This document shows positions 32,450-45,151 of a stretch of 64,000 nt of DNA, one piece after another; the stretch's first letter is position 1; the number at the start of each line of letters is the position of its first letter. The position numbers and the translations under genes were made by a program. The notes beneath the pieces are model-generated. The model was given only the letters and a program-made list of their open reading frames with translations. It did no database searches and was not told the origin of the DNA. Location of the stretch: positions 367,603-431,602 of the forward strand of contig JAFEUB010001043.1 of assembly GCA_024529925.1 (NCBI GenBank). The letters run 5' to 3'. The DNA comes from Ophthalmolycus amberensis (Eukaryota > Chordata > Actinopteri > Perciformes > Zoarcidae).

Positions 32450-33713
32450 GTGTAACGGATCCTTGTCGATCCGTGATCTGTACACAGTTTACCTTCACCA
32501 TCACAGTGTGAAATTAAATTTAACTGATAAAGTTAAACGCTGATAAGGAAAAACTGCTGTCTAGCGGCAGGATGCCGTCATTTCGGGTCACAAAGTCAAC
32601 ATGCATTGTGGGAGATGTAGTTTATGGTCACTGTACACTATAAAGCAGCATGGACTTTAATTTTAAGACATATTATATGGAAGCCCATTTCCAGCAGCAA
32701 AAAAAAAAGATGAAAAGTTAGACTTGATAATAAAAATATGGCACTTTTGGTGTATCCATCTGTAACCATGACACTGACTGTTTCCAGTTGCTGTTCAATC
32801 AAGGTTGCCACATCGGGTTTATTCTTTCTACGCCAGAGCTGCTTCTTGCTTAAAGTCCTTTCAAGGGTGCGTTTGCTTAGTACAATCCCACGTGAAACAG
32901 CAAGCAATTGAAGTATTTCATCTGTTGTAAAGCCACGTTTAAAGTCTTCAATGTACTCACAATCCATTTCTATGTCAAATGTAGGGTAACCTATGAAGAG
33001 CTGCTTCTATGACTGTTGTGTTTAAGTATCTTATAATTTCGATTTTCTATCTCATAATTATGAGATAGAAAGTCAAAATTATGACATTAAAAGTGATAAT
33101 TATGACTTTCTATCTCACAATTTTGAACACTGGGATATTTTTACTGTCAAGTCTAACTTTTCCGGATTCGGCCCGTGGGCCTTGATTTTGACAAATGTGG
33201 TTTATGGTGATGTTATGGAGCAGCTCTGAGGAACTGTTGCAGAATCGCTGGAAGTAACCAAAGTGACTTTACAACACAGACTCACAAGAAGAAGTTACAG
33301 AAATACTTACATCATTCAGGGGAATGAATTAAATAATAAGCGAATCAAAATGAAGTTTCATACGTAAATTATTACAAATTCGCCCACTCAAAAGCTACCG
33401 TAAATCCCTATAAGGAATACTTCCGGTCTGGATTTCAAAGTAAAGGATCACATGTGGTTTAGTTTACATTATTTAAGATTAAGGAACAGATCAGTAATTT
33501 AATCTATATTTTGGACTAAGCACTAGTGGGACTACAATCAAAAAATAATATGAATTACTTTTACTGTGTACTTTTTGAATAATCCAATGTTTAAACTCCT
33601 TCCAGCAACCCAGAATAGGCTTTTTTGTGATCTTTTTTGTGATCTTAATGTTCTTAATCCCAATGGTTTGAACTGGTTAACTAAATATCATATACAATCG
33701 TCTGTTTTATTAG
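32450..33713. other. Intron 1 DNA with transposon relics
   Basis: A minus-strand frame 32967 to about 32730 (EYIEDFKRGFTTDEILQLL, then SKRTLERTLSKKQLWRRK) looks like the N-terminal helix-turn-helix part of fish integrase-type transposons; this is tentative. Short inverted arms AGTTAGACTTGA (near 32717) and TCAAGTCTAACT (near 33149) bracket it. A (TTTCTATCTCATAATTATGA) palindrome lies near 33045-33075. The segment around 33168-33215 (GGCCCGTGGGCCTTGATTTTG) resembles a hAT terminus. No start exon of the GTPase gene was recognised. Confidence 0.4.
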
Positions 33714-36700
33714 AATGATCCAGTGAATGGAGCAAAACACTCAGACAAGTATGATGACAGCATAAGAGTGGGAGGAGAGTCTGAAATCAAATCTGTATCA
33801 TCATCTGCAACCAATAAAGGTAACAATAATAATATTCTTTATTATAACGTAGATTTTTTACAGTATAATAATGATGAATGTAACTGCACTGATCCAACAA
33901 TAATGGCGACGCTTCGTAATGATGTCTTGATGAACTTTATTTGCCGTTCTCGCTCTTCCTCTCTCTCTCTCTCTCTCCACTCTGACACCATAGACACCGT
34001 GAAAACTACAAACAAAAATAAACATTTGTACGTAAATTGCGAGCTCTTGTGGAGTCTCTCAGGCAAATGTCTGTTGACAAACGGACATTTGCTAGCACAC
34101 GTTGTAAGCACATATTAGCACATTAATAATGACATAAACGACAAACTACAATCTCAAAAAATGCAACACATTTAAACGTAGAGGCAGGTCAACAACAATA
34201 CACACAAATATATGTACAAATGAACACTTTACCGTGTGCACCTCTTAGATCACATGCAGAATCAGTTTAACCTGGGGTCGTTTACTCCTCTTAGCTTCTG
34301 CGCGAGCTAACGACCCACAATGCCACGGTCATATGCCTACGCCCACTCTGGGTGTGGCCTGTTACTTAGCAACATACGTGACGAAATATGATACATTGAG
34401 GCACCACATACGGTACCATATAAACTCAAAGAATAAACAATTACACATGTCTCATTGACAGTTACAATGAACATTAAGTGATGTCAATAAAAGAAGGAAA
34501 TAACTTCCTCTGAAATGTGTTGGCTTTGACCCTTCAACAGGAGAGCCTGATGAAGATAAGGAGGTCAACAAAGTGAAGGGCACAAGTCAAACATCTCAGA
34601 CTGTTTCAGCAGTTACCAAAGAGCGTAATAAATGATTTATTTTGTTTAAATGTTGTATTGCATTCCTACAAATTCTGGATAATTAAAATAAAACACCTTA
34701 TGTCTATTTGGTGTAGAGGACATCCATCATGTTGAACATTGAACCATTTTGGAATGGTTAAGTGACCCAAATCAATTTGTTTGATGCTTGATTCTGCTTT
34801 CTGTTAATTTACCCTGCAGAAGGTGAGCTGGAGGAGAGTGCAGCTAAAACAGAGGTAAATGTGAAATTTTGTCATAATTGTCATAAAGCAGTGTTTATTG
34901 ATTATTGACACCTATATTTTCAAGTCAAGCTTTAGCTGAAGATTAGAGTTGTTTGCATTTGTAGTTTAGACTTGAACAGAGTTGTACTCTACGAACCCCC
35001 TAGGGCCTAGGTGGACACGTGGATGAGTTGAAATGAGATGAGTTTACTTTCTTCTCACTGAAGTATAAACCTGCTTGCATTTAGTGCTTTTAGTGCATAT
35101 TGTTTAGCCTTACTTTTATTTTGGAGTTGTTGTCTGAATCGGTTTACTATTGTGTGTCCTTGTTCTTAATAAGTTATCCTGGTTAACTGATCCATCATCT
35201 CTCCATTTTCTAACTGCTACAGGGTCATACACATGTCGCCTTCTTTGCGCCCTCAAATTCATTGTTGTCAATGTAGACGTGCAGAAGGCACGCTCAAAAT
35301 CGAGAGCGAAGCCTCGTGTTCTTTAATGCCTATTCTTCAGCTGCAACTCAAGATGAAAATAGTTCAACTGTTGGAACTTTATGGCACACACAGCATGTAA
35401 TGTGTCGAGGAATAATCAGTCTACGGTAAATACATGAAGTTGAAGTGAAGTTAATAATTTTAGTGCAGGACTTACTCATCATCGTCATTACAGCACACAG
35501 GTTTTGGTTGCTTAGTAATGGCTGGAGCCCCCCCCCCCCCTCCAAGGACCTTGGATAAAAGGATGAAAGCGGCACGGTAGGCATTTCACTCGCAGTTTTA
35601 GATGGTGCAGGTATTTCAGACGTACCTCTCCCCAACAACATTTTCCAACTGTTCCTGGGAAACCCCAAGGCGTTCCCAGTTCAGACGAGATATATAATCG
35701 CTCCTGCGTGTTCTCTACCCCGGGGCCTCCTAACAGTTGCCAGTGCCTGGAAAACCTCTGAAGGGAGGCGTCCAGGGGGCATCTGGATCAGATGCCTGAA
35801 CCACCTCAGCTGGCCCGATTCGATGCAAAGAAACATCAGCTATACTCCCCCTGGATGTCTGAGTTCCTCACCCTATCTATATGGCTGACCCCAGCCACCC
35901 TACGAGGGAAGCTAATTTCAGCCACTTGTAATCTGGATCTCATTGTTTTGGTCACTTCACCACAGAACACACGTTTGATTTTGTGGTGAGTATATGGACA
36001 CACCTCTCACTTTGGTTATATAAGGACAGGCTGGTAGCAATGACCCCGGTACCCTGCATTCCTGCAGTACCGCCCACAGGACTCCCCGCAGGACAAGCTC
36101 GTGAGCCTTCTCTAAGTCCAAAAAACCCGGAGGGCAAAGTCCTATGATCCCTCCAACGGACCTGCAAATGTCAAGAGCTGGTCCAGTGTTGCACAGCCAG
36201 GATGGAATCTGCATTGCTCCTCCTGGATCTGAGGTTTGACAATCAGTCAGAGCCTTCTTTTCAGCAGAGCCCTATCTCCTAAAAATTACATTCCCCCGAA
36301 ACTAAAATGCATTCTCAATTACGTTTGACCATAAACGTATTTTGTCCCTGAAACATATTTTCTCCCTGATTACATTTGTGTTTGACGTATTACAAATACG
36401 TTTCTAATCAACATATCTTTGCCATACTCTACTCTTTATTATTTTTCTGTGATCTGCCTTGCCTTTATTTACTAACCCTAACCCTGTCCTTACTCTTACC
36501 CTAACCATAACCACGTCCCCCTGTGCGTGGATCAGCGCATTTCTGCCGGAGACAGGCGGCGTGTTGCGGTAGTATTCTGACCGCATAATAGGGAGGAGAG
36601 GCAGTGGTGGAGAGGGGAAAAAAGGTTAGTGTCAAAATGTTGATTTGAAACGTATTTTGTAATACGTCAAACACAAACATAATCAGGGAGAAAATACGTT

Positions 36701-39700
36701 TATGGTCAAACGTAATTGAGAATGCATTTTAGTTTCGGGAGAACGTAATTTTTAGGAGACAGGGTTGTTTCAGCACCCTGCAATAAACCTTCCCGGGAAG
36801 GCTGAGCAGTGTGATACCAAGATAATTCGAACACCCTCTCCGGAATCCCTTTTTAAAAATGGAAACCACCAGCCTGGTCTGCCCCACCAAAGGCACCGCC
36901 ATCCACCCCTATGCGACACTGAGAGGCGTGTCAGCCAAGACAGCCCAACAACGTCCAGAGCCATCTGCATCTTAGGGCTTAACTCATTCACCCCTGGCGT
37001 ATTGCCACAGAAAAGCTTTATGACTACTTAGGCAACCTGCCAGCGATATAGATGGGTCTTCCCCTTCACCATCAAGTGCCGTTCAGTTGACAGATCTGCT
37101 TCTCTTTTCAAAATAGAAGACATGAAGACATACCGGCGCAGATGTGATGATACGGCCACAAAGTTGATTATAGATTTCTGGCCAAGGGTGTACTGGTACC
37201 ACTCGAACAAGGTGCATATTATGGCCAATCCATAACTAGTACAAATTTCTTTGAAGTCCCCCTGCAGAACTATAGAGTCCCCAGTCGGCGGCCTTTCCAG
37301 GACAGCACCCAGAGACTCAAAGAATGCAGGGTGCATAAGCACAAACTGAGACTTCCTCTCAGCGACTCGCAGTCGCATACATGGGACCCTCTTGTTCCCC
37401 AGGGAGAACTCTGTGGTGGAAAATTTCTAGGTTAATCGGGAGGAGAGAGTTTTTGTTCTCAAAGTCATCAGAAGATTCAAAGTTGTCTTTTTCCGTTTAT
37501 TCTCTTGCAAGAGGGAAGAAAGCACAGCAACTACGTATTCAGTAGACTGCGTGAAACCTTCTTCGAAGTGCAATTTTCAACATCATTTATGCATACAAAG
37601 GTTCACACCTTTACAACTTCAGATAATGCGTCAAAAGGGGAGTAAAAGTATTTCAGACACAGGATGTCTGTTAGTCAAGGTCTCTCTGTGTCTCTGTCTT
37701 ACCAACAAAGAAACAGTGTCTCTTCACTTCTCACCCTTGTGGGAAAAGATAACAAGACACCTGGATACAAAACTAATTAAAATCATCTACTGTTTTGTGT
37801 CTGTCTGTGTTCCACACTTTCAGTTGTACATTCTCTAACATTTCACATGATACTATAACATAACCTAACTTATATACGTGGTCAAGATATCTGTATTACG
37901 ATCTATACTATAACATAATTTCCCCACTACAACTCCAACACATCCTTTCACCCTCAGCATCTCCGGAAAAGGCTACTGTCCAGCCCCTGTTTATGAGTTT
38001 GGATCCAGAACCAGTGCTATGTAGGACAATGCACACAACCGCAATGCCTATTCCTGCTAGTGTTGGGCCCACAGGGCAATTGCTTTATGTAGATATTCCA
38101 AGCCCCATGTGTCAAGGCCTGGTCACCAAATGCTCACTGGTCCCCTCCCAAGTCTTCCTCAAGAAAGGAGCACCGGTTTGCCTTTTGCGAGTGAGGTGCA
38201 ACAACCCTTTTCTGGACAATAAATGTAGGGTCAGTGAATCAGTCTTGGTCTTGCCACTCCCATGGGACCACTTTGGCCTGGCAGACCCTACCAGGAGCTA
38301 TTGACAACATAGCTACCATGGTCACTGGGGCCCACAAACCCTCCACAACGTTGAGGTGACGATTCACTAGATGGGTGATTAACTGATATTAAATGAAATG
38401 ATTTGTTTTATTAGTGTGATCCAGTGAAACGACCCGCTGATCTTGAACACTCAAAGAATGATGGCAACACAACTGTGGGAGGAGAATCTGAATTCATGCC
38501 TGTACAATCTGCTGCCACTGAGAAAGGTAACATTTTAATGAATAGTACCATTACAGGAAAAGGTCAATCAAGTAAAAAATTGCTTACAGTGAACACTATC
38601 AATACAGAGAAAACATATTAGTTTTAAAGTGCATTGCTTGTCTTATGCTTGATTATCTTATGATACAGTCTATTATTCTATGGCAGGTACCTTTAATATG
38701 GATATGAGTGGAAACATGGATAAGGTAAGAAACTCCAAATTTAATATTTTTATTTTTATTTACTTTGTATCGCAATGTGACTATAGTTTTCTACATACAA
38801 TACGTGCTAATTTACTTATTTACAGAAGTCAGTGGAGTTTTCTGAGGGGATCAACAGGAAGAAACAATATCAAATAGAAACTGAAGCACTGCTTGACAGA
38901 CTTCAGCTTCCAGACAAACTTCAACAGAAGTTGTCACCAGCAGATTTTCTCAAAGTAGGTCCAGCTGTGAAACAGGACCATGACATGTCTGAGAAAGATG
39001 TAGCTCATACTTTTATTCAGAGGTTGATGATGTTAGACTATAGAGCCAGATATATTCCTGTAAGACAAGACAGTCCTGAGGTGAGCCACTCAAACCCTGT
39101 TGGAGAGTTTGATACTAATGACACAGACGACGATGATTTTGATGCTTTTTACAGCAACAATGTAGACTCTGATCAATCAAAACTCAAGACTCAGGTGCAT
39201 CCAATGGATGTTCAAATGGCAGTATTTCACTGCTCAGACAGCTTTTTCAAGCAGAACATGATTACAAAGCTATCACAATGTCAGTACGCCTTACCTTTGC
39301 TTGTTCCTGACCCAGTAACAATGGATATTGGCTGCCCTCTGTGGACATTCAGACAAATAAGAAAAACATGGAAGATAACTGAAATGAAAAACAATTCAAA
39401 CATTGTCACCATGAAGAGTATGCCCATCTGCAAAGCTGAGACACCCATGGTGTCATTTCTCCGCCTGGGTTCACCATCTCTGTCTAAATCTGAGCTGATG
39501 AACACTTTGATCAACGATCGTCACAAAACCTTCTTCGACAGAAACTGCCCAGGTAGTGCCAAGTCTCGCCATCTGATGGATGGTGTGGCAGAGATTGCCT
39601 GGTACTGCCCTGCTGGAAAACCCAATGATGCCTTCACTGACTGCATTGCCTTCTGTAATCTTCATGGTGATGCTCTGTCACTTGTAAAACAGCGTGACAT

Positions 39701-42700
39701 ACTGACTGACAAATCTTCAGTCAATGTTGTTCTGGTACCAACACAGGAAAAAGGTGATAAAAGCAGTGCAGTGATCTCAGCCCTTTACAAGTATCCAAAG
39801 CCTCTCATTTGTCTCATTGCTGATAGCGATCATGATGCTGTTGAAAAGAAAAAGGGAAAATACAAAATGGGTGTAAACAACAAAAGCCTGTCAGACATTT
39901 CTGAAGAATTGAAAAAAATCATTGGAAAGATTTTGTCTGGACCACATGAAACCTTCCAGCTTGAATCCATGGCTGAAGTTTCTGGAGTCAAAGTGGATGA
40001 AGATGACAATGTCTGCCAAAAAGGTAAATCTGCTGCAATGAAAATTGTGGACTTGCTTCAGGGGATGGATGTTTCAAAGATCAAAGATAAATATCTCCCT
40101 TGTCAAGGCCAACTGTGGAAGGAATGGTGCAAAATCAACAAAGAACTGTATCACCTCAAAGGAAACATTGAGGATGAGAAATGTGAAAAAGAAAAGAAAC
40201 TGATGCAAATACGAGAAGATCAATGCAAAGTTTCCAGTAGTGAACCAATGAAGTTGTTCATTAAAAGCCTCTCATCTTTGTCAGCAACAGAAAAAGATTA
40301 CTTCTTTAAATGGACTCAGATCTTAACAGATGCCCTCTCCACAGACGACCTCGGTTCAATTCTCCAAAGCTATGATAAAAAGTGGGCTGAGGTCTTGGCC
40401 TTGAAGAAGAAGCATGACAAAGCTCATCTGCTAAAAAGAAAGCAAACTGAGCTTGATGAAATATCAACAAAAGTACAGTCAGCGACTTTTGGCTTGGAGC
40501 ACATCTTCAGAGAAATGGGACAGATCTATGAAGCTCATGCATCTCTGCAGAAACAACCAAAGAGGGGACAGACTGACTGGTCTAAATACCCCGAGCTGGC
40601 TGCAGAGCTGATGATATCAGGACACCCAATGGAGCTGATGGATGGTGATGCAGGTCATGTACCTTTAACATGGATCTCTGGTCTTTTAGATGAAGTCATC
40701 AAGAAACTGGGTGACAAGAGAGTCTTTGTTTTGTCAGTGTTGGGCGAACAAAGCAGTGGAAAATCAACAATGCTGAATGCCATGTTTGGGTTACAGTTTG
40801 CAGTGAGTGCTGGCAGGTGCACCAAGGGTGCCTTCATGCAGCTGGTCGAAGTGTCAGAGGAGATCAAGAAAGACTTTAAGTTTGACTATGTACTAGTGGT
40901 GGACACTGAAGGACTGCGTGCTCTTGAGCTGGAAGGTAATGCCACTCTTCACCACGACAATGAACTGGCAACATTTGTTGTTGGTCTGGGAAACATGACA
41001 CTGATCAACATCTTTGGAGAGAATCCAGCTGAGATGCAAGATGTTCTGCAGATTGTTGTTCAGGCTTTCATGAGGATGAAGAAAATTAAACTTTCTCCAA
41101 GTTGTGTGTTTGTTCACCAGAATGTTACAGATATTGCAGCTACAGAGAAAAACATGGATGGAAAGAGACGGCTGCAAGAAAAACTAGACAAGATGGCCCA
41201 ACTAGCAGCCAAAGAGGAGGTTTGTGATGCAGAGTGCTTCAGTGATGTCATTGCATTTGATGTGCAGAAAGATGTGAAATACTTTGCCCAGCTTTGGGAG
41301 GGAAGTCCACCTATGGCTCCTCCAAATCCAGGTTATAGTGAATGTGTCCAAGAGCTGAAGACCACCATCCTCTCTAAAGCTAAACAGTCTGCTGGGATTA
41401 CTCTCTCGCAGTTCAAAAGCAAAATTCAGGACCTGTGGAACGCCCTGATGAACGAGCAATTTGTTTTCAGTTTCAAAAACACATTTGAAATTGCAGTGTA
41501 CAGAAAGCTTGAGGTCCAGTACGGGAACTGGACCTGGACCCTGAGGAGCAACATGTTGACCATTGAGAACGGGCTTCATACCAAAATTCAAAATGGAAAT
41601 CTTCACAAGGTCGAGCTCAATCATCTTCATCAAGAATCGAACAAAACCTATGATGGAATCAAAAAAGCAATGAAAACATACTTTGAGGATGACAGAGACA
41701 AAGACATGTTGGTTCAATGGCGAGGCCGATTTGAAAGCAAAATCAAGGAGTTTCATGATGAACTATTGAGAGGAGTTCAAAGAAAACTGGACGAAGTCAT
41801 CCAGCAGAAAAATGCTTGCAGAAAGCTTGATGATAAGAAGACATTGTTTGAGAACAACCTGCTACAAAAGAGCAAAGAACTCGCTCATCAGTTAAAGGAC
41901 AAGGCAAACGATGAAGAGGAACTTCAAAAGCAGTTTAACTCTGTTTGGAGTGGCTTGGTTACAGAACTAACTGCAGGTATAAAACCTATTGAGGACATCA
42001 ACTATGAAGAAGATCAATCAATCGTCCTCCAGGAGCTTGGTTTTGAATGGGCTCTCATTGATGAATCCAAAAGAAGTGTCAAATACAAAACAATAGCAGA
42101 GGTTGGTGATTACAAACATTATGTATCTCTGACCAAGCATCACGATCATGAAAATGACATGGAAACTGACACAAAAGGACAGAAAAACAACTTCCAAAAA
42201 GTATGGGGTATTGTTACCAAACAAACTACTAAAGTTGAATATTACTACAAGGGGTATTTTCAGCATGACGAACAGCAACTGATCAGATCCCTCATTGATA
42301 ATGTTGAAAAACAGTCCCTTGACGCAATTAAGAGCAAACCTGTTGCTACAAGAGGCTACAATCTAACTTACTTGCAAGGAGTGGCCAACGATGTAAAACG
42401 AAAGGTGACAGAATTTGAATCAAAGAGGAAATATGCTCTAAAGAAGGAGTTCACAGTTGATCTCTTGCTGTATGTATTTCACAGAGCAGAGAGATGGCTT
42501 TCAGAGTCCCACATGACATTCAAAAGGAACAATGATGCACACTCTTATGTAGAAAGCAAGAACTTGGATTATTACAACATTTTCAGAAGCTTCTGCAAAG
42601 GAAGCTCATCTGCTGTTGTGCTTGGAGAACTGATCTGTGACAAGCTGAAGAGTTCCACTGTCGAGGCCGTCTGTAACAACACTGCCATTGATCTCGCGAC

Positions 42701-43649
42701 AGAGATGAGGTGCAATTTCCCAGCATTCAATGGGAACAGGTCGAACTTGGAGAAACATTTGTTGAAGTCACTCGCAGAGAAAGAGGACTTTAATGGTTTT
42801 ATCACCTACATCCGTCACCCAAGGAAGCAAGCAGAGACATATATAAGAGAAGAAGTAGAGAAATACATCTCTACAGGACAGGGAAAAGAGAAAGCGCAGA
42901 CTATACTCAAGAAAAATGTGGACGACATCAACACGCTTGTTCGTCAAGCTTTATATGACGCAACAAAGAAAGTCAAAACCCACAGAGAGCCAGACATGTG
43001 GATGGAGGAATTTTCCAGTTTGCTAAAAGATAAGCTAACATTCAATACCATCAGTTGTCAAAACTTCAGTGACTTGAACAGTTTTGACTTCCTTAAAGAA
43101 GAGATAGAGAAAGGTCTCGTATCCATCATAAAGGAGTTGAGCAGCCTCTCACTGGATAACATGAAGAAATTCAGGATGAAGCCTGATGAAATCCTCATCG
43201 ATCAGCTGTGTAATAGCTGCTGGGTAAAGTGTCCTTTCTGTGCAGCTGTTTGCATCAACACCATAAAGGATCACAAAGAGGACCACAGCGTGCCTTTTCA
43301 TCGATCTGTGGCAGTTAATGGAATGCATGTAAGAAACTCTGTGGAACTGGCTATTGAGTTCTGCACAACAAGTATTGCAAGTGATAGAAGTTTCTACCCT
43401 AACCAAGATTCAGAAGTGCTCATTCCCTATAAAACGTACCGAACTGCCGGCCCATATTTTGCTAACTGGGCAATTACCCCTGATGGGTCCAAGCTGGAAT
43501 ATTGGAAATGGTTTGTGAGTCGATTTGAGAAGGAACTGGAAGACCACTATGGATTAAAATTCCAGAACTATGGTCAAATTCCCAGCGAGTGGAAAACACA
43601 CTCTAAGGAACAAGCTATTAAAAGTTTGGATGAAATGATCAATCCGTGA
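33714..43649 (+). CDS. gvin1: Interferon-induced very large GTPase, gvin1-like (start exon not found)
   Basis: Six exons join with matching phases: 33714-33819, 34541-34624, 34820-34854, 38415-38526, 38687-38724 and 38826-43649 (stop). Together they make 5199 bases, an exact multiple of three, encoding 1732 residues after the missing start. The last exon holds the dynamin-like G domain: P-loop GEQSSGKST (about residue 638 counted from 38832), the DTEGLRALELEGN G3 region (about 691) and FGENPAEMQDVLQIVVQAF, followed by long coiled-coil-like helices typical of the VLIG/GVIN family. A C-terminal CPFC...H..DH cluster precedes FHR. The giant uninterrupted final exon is usual for fish members. The short 5' exons encode acidic, Ser-rich linker. 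Exons 33714 and 38415 are paralogous (NDPVNGAKH... and CDPVKRPAD..., both with VGGESE). The family is interferon-inducible and cytosolic; an ISRE-like site upstream supports this. Mammalian VLIG-1 is about 2400 residues, so this member is shorter. Confidence 0.85.
34855..35619. other. Intron sequence of the GTPase gene
   Basis: No gene inside. A poly-C run lies near 35530. The intron continues through the transposons below to 38414. Confidence 0.5.
35620..37411 (-). mobile_element. Non-LTR retrotransposon (APE-type LINE), internally deleted
   Basis: On the minus strand, 37378 to 37028 encodes the end of an APE endonuclease (GDSIVLQGDF, WYQYTLGQKS and STERHLMV). 36991 to 36770 gives the reverse-transcriptase start (VNELSPKMQMALDVVGLSWL then WWFPFLKRDS). 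After the MITE, 36240 to 36000 gives the LEKAHELVLRGVLW region. The YxDD catalytic block is missing; the sequence resumes in the C-terminal part, ending near 35620. It carries frameshifts. The two RT blocks are separated by a clean MITE insertion. Confidence 0.8.
36267..36767. mobile_element. MITE with long inverted repeats, inserted in the LINE
   Basis: Termini CCCTATCTCCTAAAAATTAC and GTAATTTTTAGGAGACAGGG head long inverted arms rich in AAACGTATTT. The flanking TTTCAGCA at 36259-36266 and 36768-36775 is a perfect 8-bp target duplication, and joining the flanks restores LINE sequence. Its centre contains telomere-like CTAACCCTAACC. The right arm of a relative is inside the composite element at 58986-59662. 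Confidence 0.9.
37412..37931. mobile_element. Probable solo LTR (520 bp)
   Basis: Begins TGTGGTGG and ends CCCCACTACA (inverted TG...CA ends), flanked by ACTC on both sides (37408-37411 and 37932-37935), a 4-bp target duplication. There is no internal retroelement coding sequence. It abuts the 5' end of the LINE relic. The retroelement family is not identified. Confidence 0.55.
37932..38414. other. Intron sequence with an unassigned open frame
   Basis: The frame 37993-38304 encodes 104 residues (PVLCRTMHTTAMPIP then LADPTRSY). It looks like retroelement polyprotein by composition but carries no motif I can name. It is followed by the branch and acceptor region of the exon at 38415. Confidence 0.35.
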
Positions 43650-44847
43650 TTTAGCCAATACAACCACAACCCTGATGAAAATCATGATACTGGTTTTCAC
43701 ATGATTATTCATTAATCAGATTCCTATAAAACAACATTCATTGACGTTTGATTATCTCTCCATTAATGGGGGAAGTTGTGTCAATAATAAATGTGTCAAT
43801 GAATCATTACAAACTACACGTGATTAGACTGGTTCACAGGAATCAGATTACTTTATGCAAACTAACACTTAAAACAAAAGAGTGCACAAGAACAATAGTA
43901 ATATGGAGAATTTAGTGAGACACACAACCATCAAAATATTAATATTAATTTCAAGTCAATGACTCATCTACAAAGTTGGATTTCTGGAATTAAAAATGGT
44001 TTTCATAAAGTAAAAGTTGAGGAAAGAGTTGAGACATTTTATCAATAACTAATGGAAGTCATATTTCTTTGTTAACTTGTACAATTCATTTCTTAGATTT
44101 GCAACTGAAAACCATGTCATGAATATTGTATGTTTGTATTTTTACATGGTGTATACGTTTTGTTGGGAATTGTTTTGTTGAGATGCTCATGTGCTTGTAG
44201 CTGCCAAAACATAATGAAGATTTTGCAAAGTGAAGTAGAACCAAAGAGTGACTGTTGTGAAACTGTAAAAGCCTGAAGAAGTATCAGGTTTTCTGTTTGC
44301 CATGACAACTTCTCAAAGAATATTTCAAACATAACTGGTGAAGAATGCTTTATGTTTCTAAAGTATTTAAAGTGTTAAGTTTTATTATTTCTATCTCACT
44401 TCAACCAATCGGTTATTATATCCACACAAGTATGAGTTTTGTTGTTTTTATTCAATCTGTGATTTTGCCAATATAACCATGACACTGCTGAAAATCATAC
44501 TTGTTTTCACATAATTATTCATTAATCATTAATCAGTATTGAAGTGTTAAGTTGTGTTATGTTTATGTTTATCTCCTTTAAACCAATCTGTTATTTCCAC
44601 AGAAGTTTGAGTTTTGTTGTTTTTATTTAGAAACTTACTGTATCCTATTCTGACATCCAAGAGTGATGTAAACAGATTTAAACAACTTAAGTCATTGAGA
44701 AGAAATCTGTTGAGTTTAACTTGTTATGTTTCAATAAAAATAACTTCTTCATATCTACTGAAATACCAGGTTTCTTGGTCTTTATGATACATCTACTCCT
44801 TTATGTCTGCCAAAGACTACAGTGCATTTATTTCTTATACTGTAGTG
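43650..44847 (+). other. 3' UTR and flank of the GTPase gene
   Basis: AT-rich, with a repeated segment (GATTTTGCCAATATAACCATG near 44460 resembles GATTTAGCCAATACAACCAC just after the stop; ATTATTCATTAATCA also recurs), suggesting a local duplication of about 800 bases of 3' UTR. A canonical AATAAA at 44733-44738 is the best polyadenylation signal; AATAATAAATG near 43785 is an alternative. Confidence 0.5.
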
Positions 44848-45143
44848 CAGAGGTCTTCAACAGGGGGTCCGCGGAGGTGCTGCAGGGGGTCCGCGAAATT
44901 TTTGGTTGATTAGACAATTTAAAAAATAAAAAATAAATCTTTTTTTCCCCCTCTAAACATGAATCTGTCCATTATTGTAATAGTTCAGTATTGTATGCAA
45001 GATAACAGGTATGTTTATGCATGGCACTAGGCCCAGTTTAATATAAAACACAATTTTATACAATATACATATAGTCGGGGGTCCCTGCTCCATCTCTCTA
45101 TCAGTTTGGGGGTCCTTGGCCTGAAAAATGTTGAAGACCCCTG
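44848..45143. mobile_element. hAT MITE (296 bp) with perfect target duplication
   Basis: Ends CAGAGGTCTTCAACAGGGGG and GTTGAAGACCCCTG. CTGTAGTG flanks both sides (44840-44847 and 45144-45151). It contains repeated GGGGGTCCGCG motifs. Confidence 0.93.
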
Positions 45144-45151
45144 CTGTAGTG

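Noticed and set aside
33723..34118. 131-residue open frame
   Set aside because: Its first part is the GTPase exon ending at 33819 with a clear donor; the rest is intron read-through.
36474..36515. Telomere-like CTAACCCTAACC, also at about 59298 and 62827
   Set aside because: Only a few units, located inside a MITE family, so not an interstitial telomere.
37993..38304. Open frame that might be retroelement coding sequence
   Set aside because: No protease, integrase or reverse-transcriptase motif is visible; listed only as unassigned intron sequence.
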